Assembly (NCBI RefSeq): GCF_949628215.1
Contig: NC_134281.1
Coordinates: 14,146,501 to 14,210,500 of the forward strand
DNA from: Phalacrocorax aristotelis
Lineage: Eukaryota; Chordata; Aves; Suliformes; Phalacrocoracidae
Length of the DNA: 64,000 nucleotides
Reading direction: 5' to 3'
In this document: in pieces, positions 44,721-56,632 of the stretch
Position numbering within the stretch: the first letter of the stretch is position 1
Layout: each line of letters begins with the position of its first letter
Made by a program: the position numbers and the translations under genes
The notes under the pieces: model-generated
What the model was told of the DNA's origin: nothing
What the model saw: only the letters and a program-made list of their open reading frames with translations
Databases searched by the model: none

Positions 44721-47700
44721 GTGCATGCACTGAGTCCAACCTTGAGGCTGAGCCAAACTCACAGTGGCAGAGACAGAGCTGCTTGGGGAGGACTTAACGT
44801 CCCAGTGCTGGGCTAGTTCTGTTCTTCTCGGGATCTTGCTGTCACACTCAGGTCTATCTAGGTTGTTTTTTTTTTTTTTTCTTATGTGATTTACTTTCCA
44901 GGGTGTTTTGGTCAGTTTTCACCCTTAATGTCTTTGGCTCATGAGCCTGCTGAATTTCACAGAATAGTTTTCATGCACTGACATGTTTGTGCTGGGGTTG
45001 GCAGCACTATAAAGAGAAGGTATTTAAATCCTCCAGCCAAAAATGCTGTCTCTTCCACCCCCATGCCAAATACTTTATCTGTGATAGGAATTTTTTTTTG
45101 TTGGAGGTAGTTTTTTAATTATTGGCTAACTGCATACATAAATCCCATGAGCTGTACAAGCAGTGCTGGGTGTTGGTGCTGTGGAGCTGTCACAGGCTGA
45201 TGCCACAGTGAGGGCTGCATGGGCACGTGGCAGACCTGGCTTTGGAGAGCATGTGGTGTCCAGCATGGACATGTGGCTGCTGCCGCCTGGGTGCTGCCTG
45301 CCTTGATGCAGAGCCCATCTCTGTAATGATGGGTTTGTGTTATACCTCCCCAGTTGAGGGGATCAAAGCTACCTGGGGTGACTTACCTAATTTTATTGCA
45401 GGTCTTTGTCAAGCCTGATAAGTTTCACCAACATGAATCTGGGATCCATCACATAAGCATCTTTGCCTGCAGCTCCAGGGCAGGTGTCTCTTCAGCTGGC
45501 GCAGCAGCAGCGGAGGAGGGTCAATCTTGGAGTCATTGGCTGGAAGCAGCTCCTGGAGGGCTCCAGGACTGTTGTTGGCACTAGAGCAGCTCAGCTCTGG
45601 CTTTGCTCAGTCAAGTCCTGCAGACCTCCAGGGGTGGGACTCCTCACCCCTCTGGGGAGCCAACCCATGCCGCACTCTTATCCTGCCAACAGCAGGAAGG
45701 AACAGGTAGGGATGAGCACAACACTGTGTGCAGCTCCTTCAGGCACAGCACTCTGCCACGGGGCCATGGCAAACACCATCAGTGTGAGGGCCTGCTGGAG
45801 AAGGATGGGCCATGACAGATGCAGTTGCTGACCTCTCTACATGGCAGAGCTACAGGCACTGTCGTGATGCCAGCCGTGTGTCTGCATTGGGGTTACTTAT
45901 TGCCTGAGATGCAAGTGCAACCATACCTGTGCAGTGCCTGCACCCAAAGGGTACCAGAGGTCAAAACCAGTCTCAGGAGATACTGCTTCATTTTGATTTA
46001 CTGTCCTCTCTTTCCCCACGCTGCTCCCTGGGGGTTAGTGTGGGTGGAGCTCTCCCAAAGGTGAAGAGGTTGCCTGGCTTTGCTGGAGATAAGCCCAGGT
46101 CCAGTCCCTGCCCACTGCTGCCTGAGTGAGAGATCTCTGCCTCTCCTCTGGTCCATCCCTCTCCCTTCTCCCAGTCCCAGGCAGCAAGGTTTGGGACTCC
46201 CCCACCAACAGGTCATACTAACACCAAAGATTAAAATAATAATAATAAAAAAATCCCTGTTTCTAAAGAAAACTCCAGGCTGAGTTTCCCATCTGGAGGG
46301 TAGGGGACGGTTGCTTTGTAATCACTCCTGGCTTACTGTTGAAAACATCTTGGTCAGATTTTTATCAGTGCCTGAACAGGAACAGCCTTGAAGGACTGTC
46401 TCTGGGGAGATTAGGTGGTTGCCTACAGTGCACGATGCTCCTGCCAGGCCTGCTGAGATGCATTTTAAGTGACACTGATTTGGTGCCTGGCTGGGGACTG
46501 GCATCCCTGGTGTTCTGTGGCAGAGCTGGGTGGCTGCTGTCTGGCCTGGGGAAGACCTTTAGCTGTTGGATGATGCCAATTGTGGGGTGTAAGCTTGCAG
46601 TTGACTCCTGCTCAGAATATCAAGGAAGGGCTGGGGATACCTGGAAGAGAGGTAGGATGAGTTTACCCATCCTCAGAGTGAGGTGAAAGAGGAAAAGGGC
46701 AAGGAGGCTTGGGGCTGCCCTGCAAGGGGAGGACTGGTATTGGGAATGAGGTTTGAGCTGCAAAGTGGGGACCCTGCAGGGCCCTCTGATGAGGAGGCAT
46801 CTCCACTGCAGAGATGAGGTTGAGGTGAGACCAGGCTATATGAAAGGACCTGAGCTGAAGAGATTTGATCCGTGGTGTTTCTGAGCAGCTTTGGGGCTAA
46901 GGTGGCTCCCAAGGAGGTTACAGCATCCCCCAGGGGCAGTGATCGAGGCTGGGAAAGGAGCCTGTATAAGAGGAGGTGGATGTTGAAGAGCAAGAGACAG
47001 CGGGTTTGGGCTGGGCTGAGTATACAACGGGCAGGGAAGAGACAGAGCTGGTCCCCTGGGAGCGAGCCTTGGTGATGGGAGGGGAGGCTGGATGGCAAGG
47101 AGAAAGAAGAGCTATGCTCCCACCAGGCAGTTAGCACAGCTCTGGGACCCCAAACACCGCAGGGATGAACTCTCTTCTTGGCTGATGCTGCTGCAAATCA
47201 TGTAAGAGCATGCTAGATGATCTCCACGGAAAGGGCCTGACCCAAAAGTCCAGGCACTAAGCAGGATGGGTTGGCTTGCACTCCCCATGGCCTCAAATGC
47301 TGATGTTGTCTCCCACTGCCAGGGCTTGTGCCATTCCTTCCCTTTGCCCTTGCCATCCCATTCTTTTTCATATCCCTATGGAAAGAAAACAAGCCCCGTG
47401 TTCCAGCAGCAGCACAAAACAGAGAGGAAGGGGGAGAGCGAGGCCGTGGCTTGCCCCAGCCCTTTGCCACCTGGACGGTGCTTGTAGCTGGGCTGGGCGC
47501 ATTGGGCAGCACTCAGGGTTTCCAGTAAGGCCGGGGCCATGGCAGGGGGCAGGGACGGGAGCAGGAAGTGTGCAGCAGGAAGCTGGCCGCCGTGCTGCCC
47601 GGCATTCCTGCGTGCTGGAAACCCGAGTCATGCTTCCTGCGGCGTGCTGGGAGTGCCTCCGCCCCGAGCAGTGCCTGCCACAAGGCTGGATGCAGCCCTG

Positions 47701-48375
47701 GGGCTGCAGGGCCCCTGCTCTCAGGGATGGGAGCAAAGCAATGCTTGGTGGCTTTGGTCCTCAGTGCAGGGTGGGATGCAGCCCAGCAGCCACCCGCTGC
47801 AGTCCCTCTGGCAATGATTGCACCCCAGTGCGTGCAATCGCACCATGTTGGGTTATGCCGCGGTGAGTCAACAGCTAACAGCAACAGCAGACAGCACATA
47901 CATGTTTTAGGTGACCTCAGTGTGGCAACAAGCAGTGCCCCATGGCAGTGAGTCCCAGATGGAGCCCCGTGCCCCATGGCAGTGAGTCCCAGATGGAGCC
48001 CCATGCCCCCATGGCAGTACCCCATTGCTCCTCTCCCACTGCAGGCTCGTCCCAGCATGTCTGCTCCATGCCACTCACCTATGCTGCTCACAGGGGTCCC
48101 GTCTCCTTGTGCACCTCTGCTCTGCACCTCCTGGGGTTTGGCCCTGGGAAACCCGAGCTGCCATGTGTTAGGACAGTTGGCAATGGACCCATGCCTAAGG
48201 GAGGGCATTATTTCCTCTCCTCCACTCCCATCCACCAGCAGGGCTACAGCCAAGAGGGGGCTTATTACCATGCCCCCTCCACTGGGGTTTTCTCCTGCCT
48301 ATCCTGCTGACTGCAATCCAGGCAGGGAGTTGACCCTTCATCTCTTGTCCCAAAACCTCCTCCATACCTATGCTT
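44721..48375. other. Non-coding upstream stretch, no gene seen
   Basis: Unique sequence with a T-run (44866-44880) and the short tandem duplication annotated separately. No gene is recognised. Confidence 0.55.
47941..48023 (+). repeat. 34-bp tandem duplication with a partial third copy
   Basis: CATGGCAGTGAGTCCCAGAT and the following 14 bp occur at 47941-47974 and again at 47975-48009 with one substitution and one extra C. A third copy begins CATGGCAGTA and then diverges. Direct head-to-tail copies without spacers, so this is a minisatellite seed and not CRISPR. Confidence 0.9.
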
Positions 48376-48379
48376 TGGG

Positions 48380-48545
48380 TTATTTCCTTTAAGGTGTTTG
48401 TGCTTTAGCTGGTAAGACCTTGACTGATTAGTAATTATTACAATTATATTTGCTTTCCTCCTAGATCTCTGTGTTTCCCCCTCACTTATGCCCACATCAC
48501 GTTCAGTTAATCAATGCGCTGATTAAAGAAGCCCAGGCTCTGCAC
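48380..48545. promoter_or_regulatory. AT-rich candidate conserved non-coding element
   Basis: Contains GATTAGTAATTATTACAATT and AGTTAATCAATGCGCTGATT, a dense set of homeodomain-like sites in unique sequence. Function inferred from composition only. Confidence 0.3.
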
Positions 48546-51500
48546 TGGCGCAACAGTGAGTCTCTGAGAGGGTTTTCAGCTTTGTTCTCCTCCGACAGCC
48601 CACCAGGTGAGTTTGATCCTCTGCAAGTTACTCATGTCCAAGTTTACCCCTGCACCAGAGAGCCCATCTAATGCTTGTGTCGTGGCTACATTTCCTCTGG
48701 CATCTTGCAGCCATGCAAAAAACACTGCTGTTGCCCTTGGTTGTGACATTGCTGCTGTGTCGGCCTGTTCTTTCTTTTAGCGTGCGGATGAGATTTCCCT
48801 CTTGGGGTGCTAGGAAGTGTTGTAACAGACGTTCTGGATAGTGCTGAGCATTGTCAGTGGCAGTGTGAGGGGTGGGATGGCTGCAGGAGCTCCTGCTACC
48901 AAGCTGGGCTGGCACAACTGGCAAGGGGGAAAAGCAGATGGGTACAGGTGGTGAGAAAAGTCCCACTGGGCCACTGTTCAGATAGAAAGAGGGTCCTGGT
49001 GTTCCTGTTTGAAGCTGACACATGCCAACATGGCATAGGAGTATAAACCGGAGCAGCTGAAGCCCCACAGCTCACACAGGGGAAAATCTCAGGTTCCCAA
49101 CCAACATTGTGAGGCCAGTGCAATGTATTCTCTAGGCCCAGAAAAATTATTTTTCTGTTATGTCTCATTCTAGTACAAGTCTAACTACCCTGGTGAACAG
49201 AGCGAGCCTCTTTGCTGCAGCCTTTTTCCAGCACAGCTCTGCCATGGGGAGAGGGTCGGTCTGGTTCAGCTTGCAAACCCTCAGTATTTTTCCAATGACA
49301 GTGCAGGTGCTGGAAGTGTAAGCTTGCCAGCTTAAGTCTGGCCCACCAGCAATCTCTCCGCTGCCTTGGCTACCTTTCACAGCACACCTGGAAGCAGACT
49401 GATCACTGTTTAAAAGCCAAGCTCTACCTGTGAGTTTCACCAAGCCCCTCGAGCACAAACCAGCCCACAGGCTTTGATGGGTCCAAAGAGGCTTGCAGCA
49501 AGCCTGTGTGAGTGCAGTCCCTGTGTCCCTGCCACCTCAGTCCAGCGGCAAGCCCCACTTGCTTAAAAAAAAACACCCAACCCAAATTCCACTCCCAGCT
49601 TTCTCTGGCTGATCCCCCCCTATGGAGGGATCAGACCTCTGCCAACCTGCCGCTGTAGGAAGCGGGAGTGTGGCTGGTGGCTGCGGTTTCCCACACGGCT
49701 GCTTTCCCAGCTGAGATTGTAGGGCTGGAGTAATGAGTTACCCAGCCCTCTGAGAGGAGAGCACAGTGGGAGCCAGTGGTGTTTCCAGGGAAGGAAATCC
49801 CAGCGCTTCGTGAGCACCACATAATCGCAGGCAGCAAGGAGCAGGAAGCGTTTGTTAGGAAGGAGCGAGGAAACAGAGCCACTGCCTCGACCCAAGCACA
49901 CTTTTTAGGACCGGAAAGTGGGAGTAGGAAGGCATAAAAGTGCTTTGAGCTTCGCAGAGGATTGCAAAGGGCAAAGGGTGAGGGGAGAGGGAACAAATAC
50001 CGGCGCGGTGCTCAAGGCGGGGGGAGCCAGCATGTGCGTGCTGTGGAGGGAACTTCACGGTGGAGCTGCTAATTAAATAAGAAAGGCTCGTCTCCATGCT
50101 TGTTAGGCTAACTCAGCAGGGATATTGCAAAAGCAAATTCCTCCCAGCAAGTGTAATTAGGGGGCCGGAATTCCTCTGGTTCCTTGTCCTCCCTGCGAAT
50201 CCTGCTAAAGCCATCAGTGGAGGACATGGGGTGAAGGGGGAACACGCAAGTCCTGTGTAATAACAACCCCCCTCCTGGCATGGCAAGGATTTCACATAAA
50301 GGCTTGACATTTTTCTCTCTAATTATTCCAGGGTGGAAAATACGCATTCAACAAAACAGGCTCCCTCTCTGGGCTGGGTTGCAGGACTGCTTCCCCCAGT
50401 CAATGTGCTCGTATTGGAGGTGGAAAGAGGACTGTGAGGGGTCTGGGCAGGGCACCGCAGCTCCCAGCCCACAGGACCTGGGAGGCATCCGCGCACAGCA
50501 CAGCATAGTGGTCCTGGATGGTGCTGCTGAGCTGTCAGTGATCTGCCTTGTCTTCCTTGCCAAGGGGCACGTGGCTCTGCCCCAGCACATCGCTGCAATG
50601 TATTTCAGGGTAAGCCTGGCACATTGTGGCATGTGTTGCTGTGTCTGTGCCAGTGCCGCCAGTGCAAAGGAGGATGTTCATGGGGGGCAGCATATGAAGA
50701 CATGTCTCGCCTGGCACTGGGAGACACCAGGTACCTCTGGAAACATGGGGACAAAGGGGAATGTGTGGCATGGGTGGAAGGGCCAGGGGTTGGCTGGAGG
50801 GTATGGAGGGCATGGATGGAGGGTGAGGGGTTGGGAGAGGAAATGTGGGGGGAGGAGAAAGGGTGAGCCTGGGACCTTAAAGAGCAATTAGTCAAAGCTG
50901 AATTGTTTTTCTAAACTCTTAATGAAAACAAAGAGTGGGGCATGGCCCAGATGGTGCCAGGGGATCAAATAAATGTCGCACTCAGGAAGCAGCTGCTACT
51001 GGGAATGTTTCCTGCCAGCCCTGCTGCTGCTCACAGCCACTTTTATTATTTGTTATTTTTCAGGACTGCAGCTGGGGTTTCCCTCCAGCTGTGTGGAAAT
51101 ATGCTTAAGGCTGGTCCACACCAAGTGGCAAAGGGCCTGCTAGGGCTTGTTCCTGGCCCATGGCAGCAGGCAGCCCATGGGCATGCAGTCTCTCTGCCCA
51201 GCATCAGCAGCCACCCTTCTCCATGGCAAGCCCTCTGAGGGAGTGGTATTGTCCTCCAGCTCCCACACAGCCTGGTCCAGCACCATCCCTGGCTCATATG
51301 TTGTATGCCTTTATCTTCTGTAGGGTTTTATCTAAAGATAGTGTCATCTTTCTCTGCCCAACCCAAGTATCTGCCCATGGGGGTTCAACCTGTCCCTACT
51401 CTGTGTGGTTGGTGTGAACGACCAGAAATCAAGAAATTTGACAAAAATGAACATTTTTGGTGTTGTTTTCATCTGCCTGCTTTTTTTTGGAGCCAGAGGG

Positions 51501-54050
51501 GGTGGTCTTTCTGTAACCCCAAGGGCTAGAATACCCTTGTGATATAAATCATAACCAAACAAAAGCTCCCCTGACTCCAGCAGCTGGGATTTAAGAAAAG
51601 CACCAAAACCAGCCAGATTAGCTTACTAGCCATGAGCTGGGAGCCATGGGCATTAGTCAGCTTGAGACCTGGGAAAAGGTAGCAGAGAAGGGATGTGTGG
51701 GCCAAGTTGATTGTGGAGGCTGGTGTCCCTATGATGGAGGGGATGGTGGCTGAATGGAGGGGGACTGTGCTCTGTCCCCTGTGCTGGCTTGCCTCATCCA
51801 GTCCACCAGCAGCCCCTTTACTCCCTTTTTTTGGGGGCACAAGAGACCCTACTATCTCACGCACACTCTTCTGTGCACATCAGTCATGAGAGCTCAGGTT
51901 GTGCCCGTCCCACAGATTTTCTGGGCTTTCCAAGGCTGCTGAAAATGTGTGTGCAAAGACTTGACCTGGTAGAGCAAAGGGATGGTTAGTGCTACCATGG
52001 AGGGAAAGAGCAGAATGTGCACTTAATCCCTTATTAGCCAGCAGAGACTCTACATGGGGCTGCATTTTCATGGCACTAAACAGTTGGAAAGCTGGCTTTA
52101 TAGGGAAGTTGCTCCCAGATCAATGCACTTTTAAGATGTAAGGACCATGTTGGTTTGGTATGTATTTAAGTATTTTATGGGGAGACCAGATGTTGGGACC
52201 ATTCAGGTCTCTGCTAAGGAACCATGTGCTCAGCTCCTGCCCCTTGCTTTCTATATGTGGAAAAAATATGTCAAACATGCAATGTTATGGTACAGTGTGA
52301 TGTCTAGAGGATCTCATTTTCCACCCAAGCCTTTCTCTGTGTGCCCAGGAGGATGAGCATGGATGGTTTGCTGAGGCTCATAACTGGCTTTCATCCAGTG
52401 TCCGGCTCCAGGGTGGGGTTGGATACCTCTGAGCAGGTTGCTCCACTGCTCAGGGATGGGGATTACCCCAGACAGCAGCTATGGGGGCTCCCTGTGAGTT
52501 CCCAAATGAAAGGAAGGAGCTGGGCAACAGGAAGCAGCCATGGAGCAGCTGACACCAGCTAGTATGGTGCAGGAAACTCCTGTGTGCCCAGGGTTCAGCA
52601 GCACAGCCCTGGTGCTGTGGTCTGGCACGCTGGCAGGGCTTGCTATCAAGCCATGTCCCAGGAGACTTGCTCCAGCCAAACTGTTGGCTCAGGACATTGC
52701 GCCAATTTGGAGATGCCCACCAGGGGTTTCAGGTTGTGTCAGGGTGGGGGGGCTGTTTCCTGGCTGTGACGACCAAGGCTTTGCCAACTTGTACTGGAGA
52801 CACTACTTCCCTGCCCATCATAGCATGTCCTGGGATTTGCGTTTACGTCCTCAGTGCTGTTTGATCCACTAAAATTGCAGCTGATCAAAGGGGCAGTTTA
52901 CGAGAACAAAACACTGGGTGACTTCCTCTGGTGGTGCCAGAGGCAGCCCTTTGGAGGCGAGAAAAGAAGAAATCTTTTAACTACTGAGTCTCTTGACTCC
53001 TCAGCTGCGTCTGTGGGATAGCCCTGCCACACAGCCTAGGCAAGAGCCGAGTGATAGAGTTTTTTAAAAAAAGTAAATAATATATATATTCTGACAGATG
53101 ACCTTGGATTTCCACTTCTACACACACACACATTTTTTAAAAAAAGGAAAAATCTGCATTTCCAGGCTTGTGAACAAGCTTTGCTGGTGCAGTAGCTCAG
53201 AAGCAAAAGCCCTCAGTCAGTCATCTACTGAACAAGTGCAGAGCAAAATCCTGACAGGCCCATCATGTTTGGGGTTTGCACATGGGCTGGGAGAGGGAAA
53301 TGACGGCAAAAGCAGGGACATCTGCCAGCCGGCCACAATCGCCCTGTTCCCTTTGGTCCCATGTTTCTTTTGATGAATGTTTTGGTTGTTAATATAAGAT
53401 TTAATTTAATTTTGCTTGGACAGGGGAGGAAAGAGACAGCTAATTATGGCTCTCCTGCAGCAATAAGCATGCAGCAGTGGCCACACATTGCCCTCCCGTC
53501 TGAGACATGGGGATTGCCACCAGTGTGGGAAGAGGTTTGGCCAAGGTGGGTGCTGCCAGGCTAGATCTCGGCTGCAGACTCCCCCATGGTCCCTGTGCTG
53601 GGTGACCCTTCAAAGCTTCCCAACTCTGAGGTCTATCTAGTGAATCAGGAGGCTTGCTGTCAAACAGGAACCATGTTGAACAACATTTCTGGAAGCTGGA
53701 GCATCTTCCAGGATGGTTGCAGCAACCCTGATGGTCTCAGGAGTGGACAGGATGGGCTTTTTGGAGGGACTGTGTAAGAGTGACCACCACTCTGAAGGGA
53801 GCTCAGGTAGGGGTTCAGAGCAGCACTCCTGAGAGACCCCTTTCTGTGCTGGTCAGAACACTGAAATGCTGAAAATTGAATAGGTCCCACTGCACAGAAG
53901 CAGGAGGAGATGGGCAGACAGTGGAAAGTCACCCGGTGGTGGGAAGCATTAAAGAGGGCTGGGCAGAGGGGTGGTCCCCACCCACCCACCACACTGGAAA
54001 AAACTCACTCCCCAGGTAGAGGAGGAAGCTGGCAGTGACAATGCGCTCCG
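48546..54050. other. Non-coding upstream stretch, no gene seen
   Basis: No coding exon is recognised. An AT-rich patch with GCTAATTAAATAAG lies at about 50065-50085. A CTCF-like word CTTCCTCTGGTGG lies at 52922-52934. Confidence 0.55.
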
Positions 54051-54059
54051 GATGTCACC

Positions 54060-54125
54060 ATGCAATCAGGGAGGCTATTTATAGGTCACTAATTGATTAG
54101 GGCAGCCACAGCAGGAGGAAATGAC
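54060..54125. promoter_or_regulatory. Candidate element with MEF2-like and homeodomain motifs
   Basis: CTATTTATAG (a MEF2-type consensus, 54074-54083) is followed by TCACTAATTGATTAGG. Short, unique and AT-rich. Motif-based only. Confidence 0.3.
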
Positions 54126-56487
54126 TTTCAGGAGTGACAGAAAACCACAGTGCCCAGACAGCTTTGGAGAGGTCTCGGGGAGAGCAGAAAGTCCTGAAAT
54201 GATCAAAACACTTTGGAAAGAGGTGTTTTGTTGGGATGGTGCCTGACTCAGGGTACGGCCTGAAGAGAAGTTGCATATCTGCTTATGCTGTTTTGGGGGG
54301 CCCCTTGGTAGGAGAGAGCTGTCATTGGTCTGGGAAGCCCCATGGAAATGCTGGTAGCTGTACTTTGTGCTGGGGCATGAGACGGAGCTTTTGGCTCTCC
54401 TCTGTAGCCATCCCCCAAGGGGCTTTCTAACTCTTCCGAGTTAGAGGCTTTTTTCCCAGGAGGGGCTCTCAGAGTTAATTCATTAAAAGCCGGTACATCA
54501 AACTGACACCAGCTCAGAGAATGTCTTAAATGCCAGCTGACATCTTCCTCGGTTGGACACTTTTATTCCTTGACTTCTTGAGCAAGATATGTTCCCACCA
54601 GCCAAGGGTTGACCTCACTGTTGGCCATTGGGCTACTCAAGTCAGAGCATCTCAGAGCAACTGCAGCTTTTCCTTACATCCTGGAAGACACCAAGCTGAT
54701 CTCAAGAATAAACCTGAGCAATGTCATGTGCCTGTGACAGGGAAGAGCCTGTTTTCTGGAGGCCCTGATGTGAGATCCCAGCCTGCAGGGAGACAAATAA
54801 TGGGCACCCAGTCCGGCCATTCTGGGGCTGCCTGAGGCAAGTGTGCTGAGCTGGTGTGAGCTGCAGGAATGCACTGTCTCTGAGTCCACTCGTTTGGAAA
54901 TGGTGCTCTTTTCAACGGTTCTGTTATCAGATGGAGCATTTCCTTCATCAGTGTTAATATCCATGTAGTGAAACAATGAAAGGGCTTCCTATCAGTTCCA
55001 AATAGGACGTGAAAAGCTCTCAGCGTTAAGAGTAGAGGATGCTGGAATAGGGCAATGGGAAACGCCTGAGTCACTGAAATGCCTCTTTGATTCCATGAGG
55101 CTGATATGTTCAAAAGGGAAGAAGAAAAAAAATAAAAAGAGAGAAAGCAGAGCTAGTTAATGATCTGCAGGACAGAGGACAGGAAGGGCCAGCACTTGCA
55201 GCATGGGCCCTGCAGAGGAGGGGAGGCACAGAGGGATGTCTGGCAAGGGCTTTGGAAAGTGGAGAGTGCAGCAGGGAACTGAGTGCAGTGAGCTGCCTAG
55301 TTTGTTCTCAGAGAGGGGGGAGGCACAATGGAGAAACCCTTCCCCAGCCTAACCCTGTGCCCCTCATCCTGCTGCCTCTTGGCCACTGCGTGTCAGCTTT
55401 GCCCTGCCTTGCCTGAGCACTTCTGGGCCCGTGATGCTGGACCAGAGCCGGGCTGTGCAGTGCAGTATGGTGTAGGGTGAGGAGACAGGCAAGGGCAATG
55501 CTTTCCAGCAAAAATTGGAAGGACTGAATGTGTCCCTGATGCTCTGTGCAGGTGTAGGATGTAGCGGTATTTTTTCTTCACATCTCCCTTTTGCACTGGC
55601 AGACCCAGCTGGGCCAAAGCTGCTGGATGAGTGTGGAGGGGCTGCTCTCAGACTTTGTTGAGCAGCATTGGCAGTGATGTGAGGTTGTCCTCGGGGGTCC
55701 TGGTGCATGGAGGCAGCACCAGACATCCTCCATCCCACATGTGGGAAGCTCGCCTGCAAGCTGCCCCTGCAGCCTGTGGGATTTAGGCTGTCAGTTCTGC
55801 TCAACTTGGGGCCAATGAGATACAAAACAAACTTTTAAATCACTGTGATTTAATGCTCCATCCAAGTGATGCAAACTCAGAGTAGGGGTCTTTGCAAAGC
55901 ACCCAAGGTCACCAGCCCACAGGACAGAGGACTTGACCCTTTCCATTGCCTGTTGTCCTGGCTGGAGGACCACAGCTTGGCCTGGAGCTATGCATGCAAG
56001 CAGGACTGAGGGATTTGCTGACATTGGGCAGCACCTGCTGTCCTGGGGCAGAGGGAGCAGGATATCCCCAGCCTGCAGAAATCCCTGGCCTGGAGTGGGG
56101 CAGGCAGCCAGGGCAGCATGGTCACTGGCTGCTCTTCTGCTGGAACTGAAGGTCTCCCTGCCCATCCCCGCTGGCCAGGTGTAAATCTCAAGGCCACCAA
56201 AAAAACACACAGGCTGTGACATTTGCCAGGTCAGGGGCTGCAAGCAGATTTTCTGCTGTTACAGGAAGAACTGCAAATACTTTAGATTTAACCTGTTTTC
56301 TCTCTGTTTTGCAAGCCAGCCCCAGTCTCCTGCAGGCAAATACCCCATCGGGCATAAGGACAAATGCCTTGCTGTCAGTTCCTCAGTGGAATGAGGTAGG
56401 AATTGCAAAAAGGAGGACCCAGAGGAGAAGAGGGGTCAAGACCTGCTCCTTCATGGTGGTAAGAGCACTTGGAGCTGCAAAGCTCTG
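54126..56487. other. Non-coding upstream stretch, no gene seen
   Basis: Unique sequence of mixed composition. Nothing specific is recognised. Confidence 0.55.
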
Positions 56488-56632
56488 ATTAGAATAGCAT
56501 AGAGTAGAATAGTTCATTTGGAAGGGACCTACAATGATCATCTAGTCCACCTGGCTGACCACTTCAGGGCTGACCAAAAGTTAAAGCAAATTATTAAGGG
56601 CATTGTCTAAATACCTTTTAAACACTGCTTAG
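56488..56632 (-). mobile_element. CR1 LINE, 3'-end fragment, inverted
   Basis: The plus strand reads as the reverse complement of a CR1 3' end: a decayed TAGAATAG/CATAGAG tail, then TTTGGAAGGGACCTACAATG, ATCATCTAGTCCACCTGGCT, and GACCAAAAGTTAAAGCA before losing similarity near 56632. CR1 is the main LINE of bird and reptile genomes and is usually 5'-truncated, as here. No part of the reverse transcriptase remains. Confidence 0.88.

Noticed and set aside
47941-48023. CRISPR-like repeat
   Set aside because: Direct tandem copies without spacers in a vertebrate genome.
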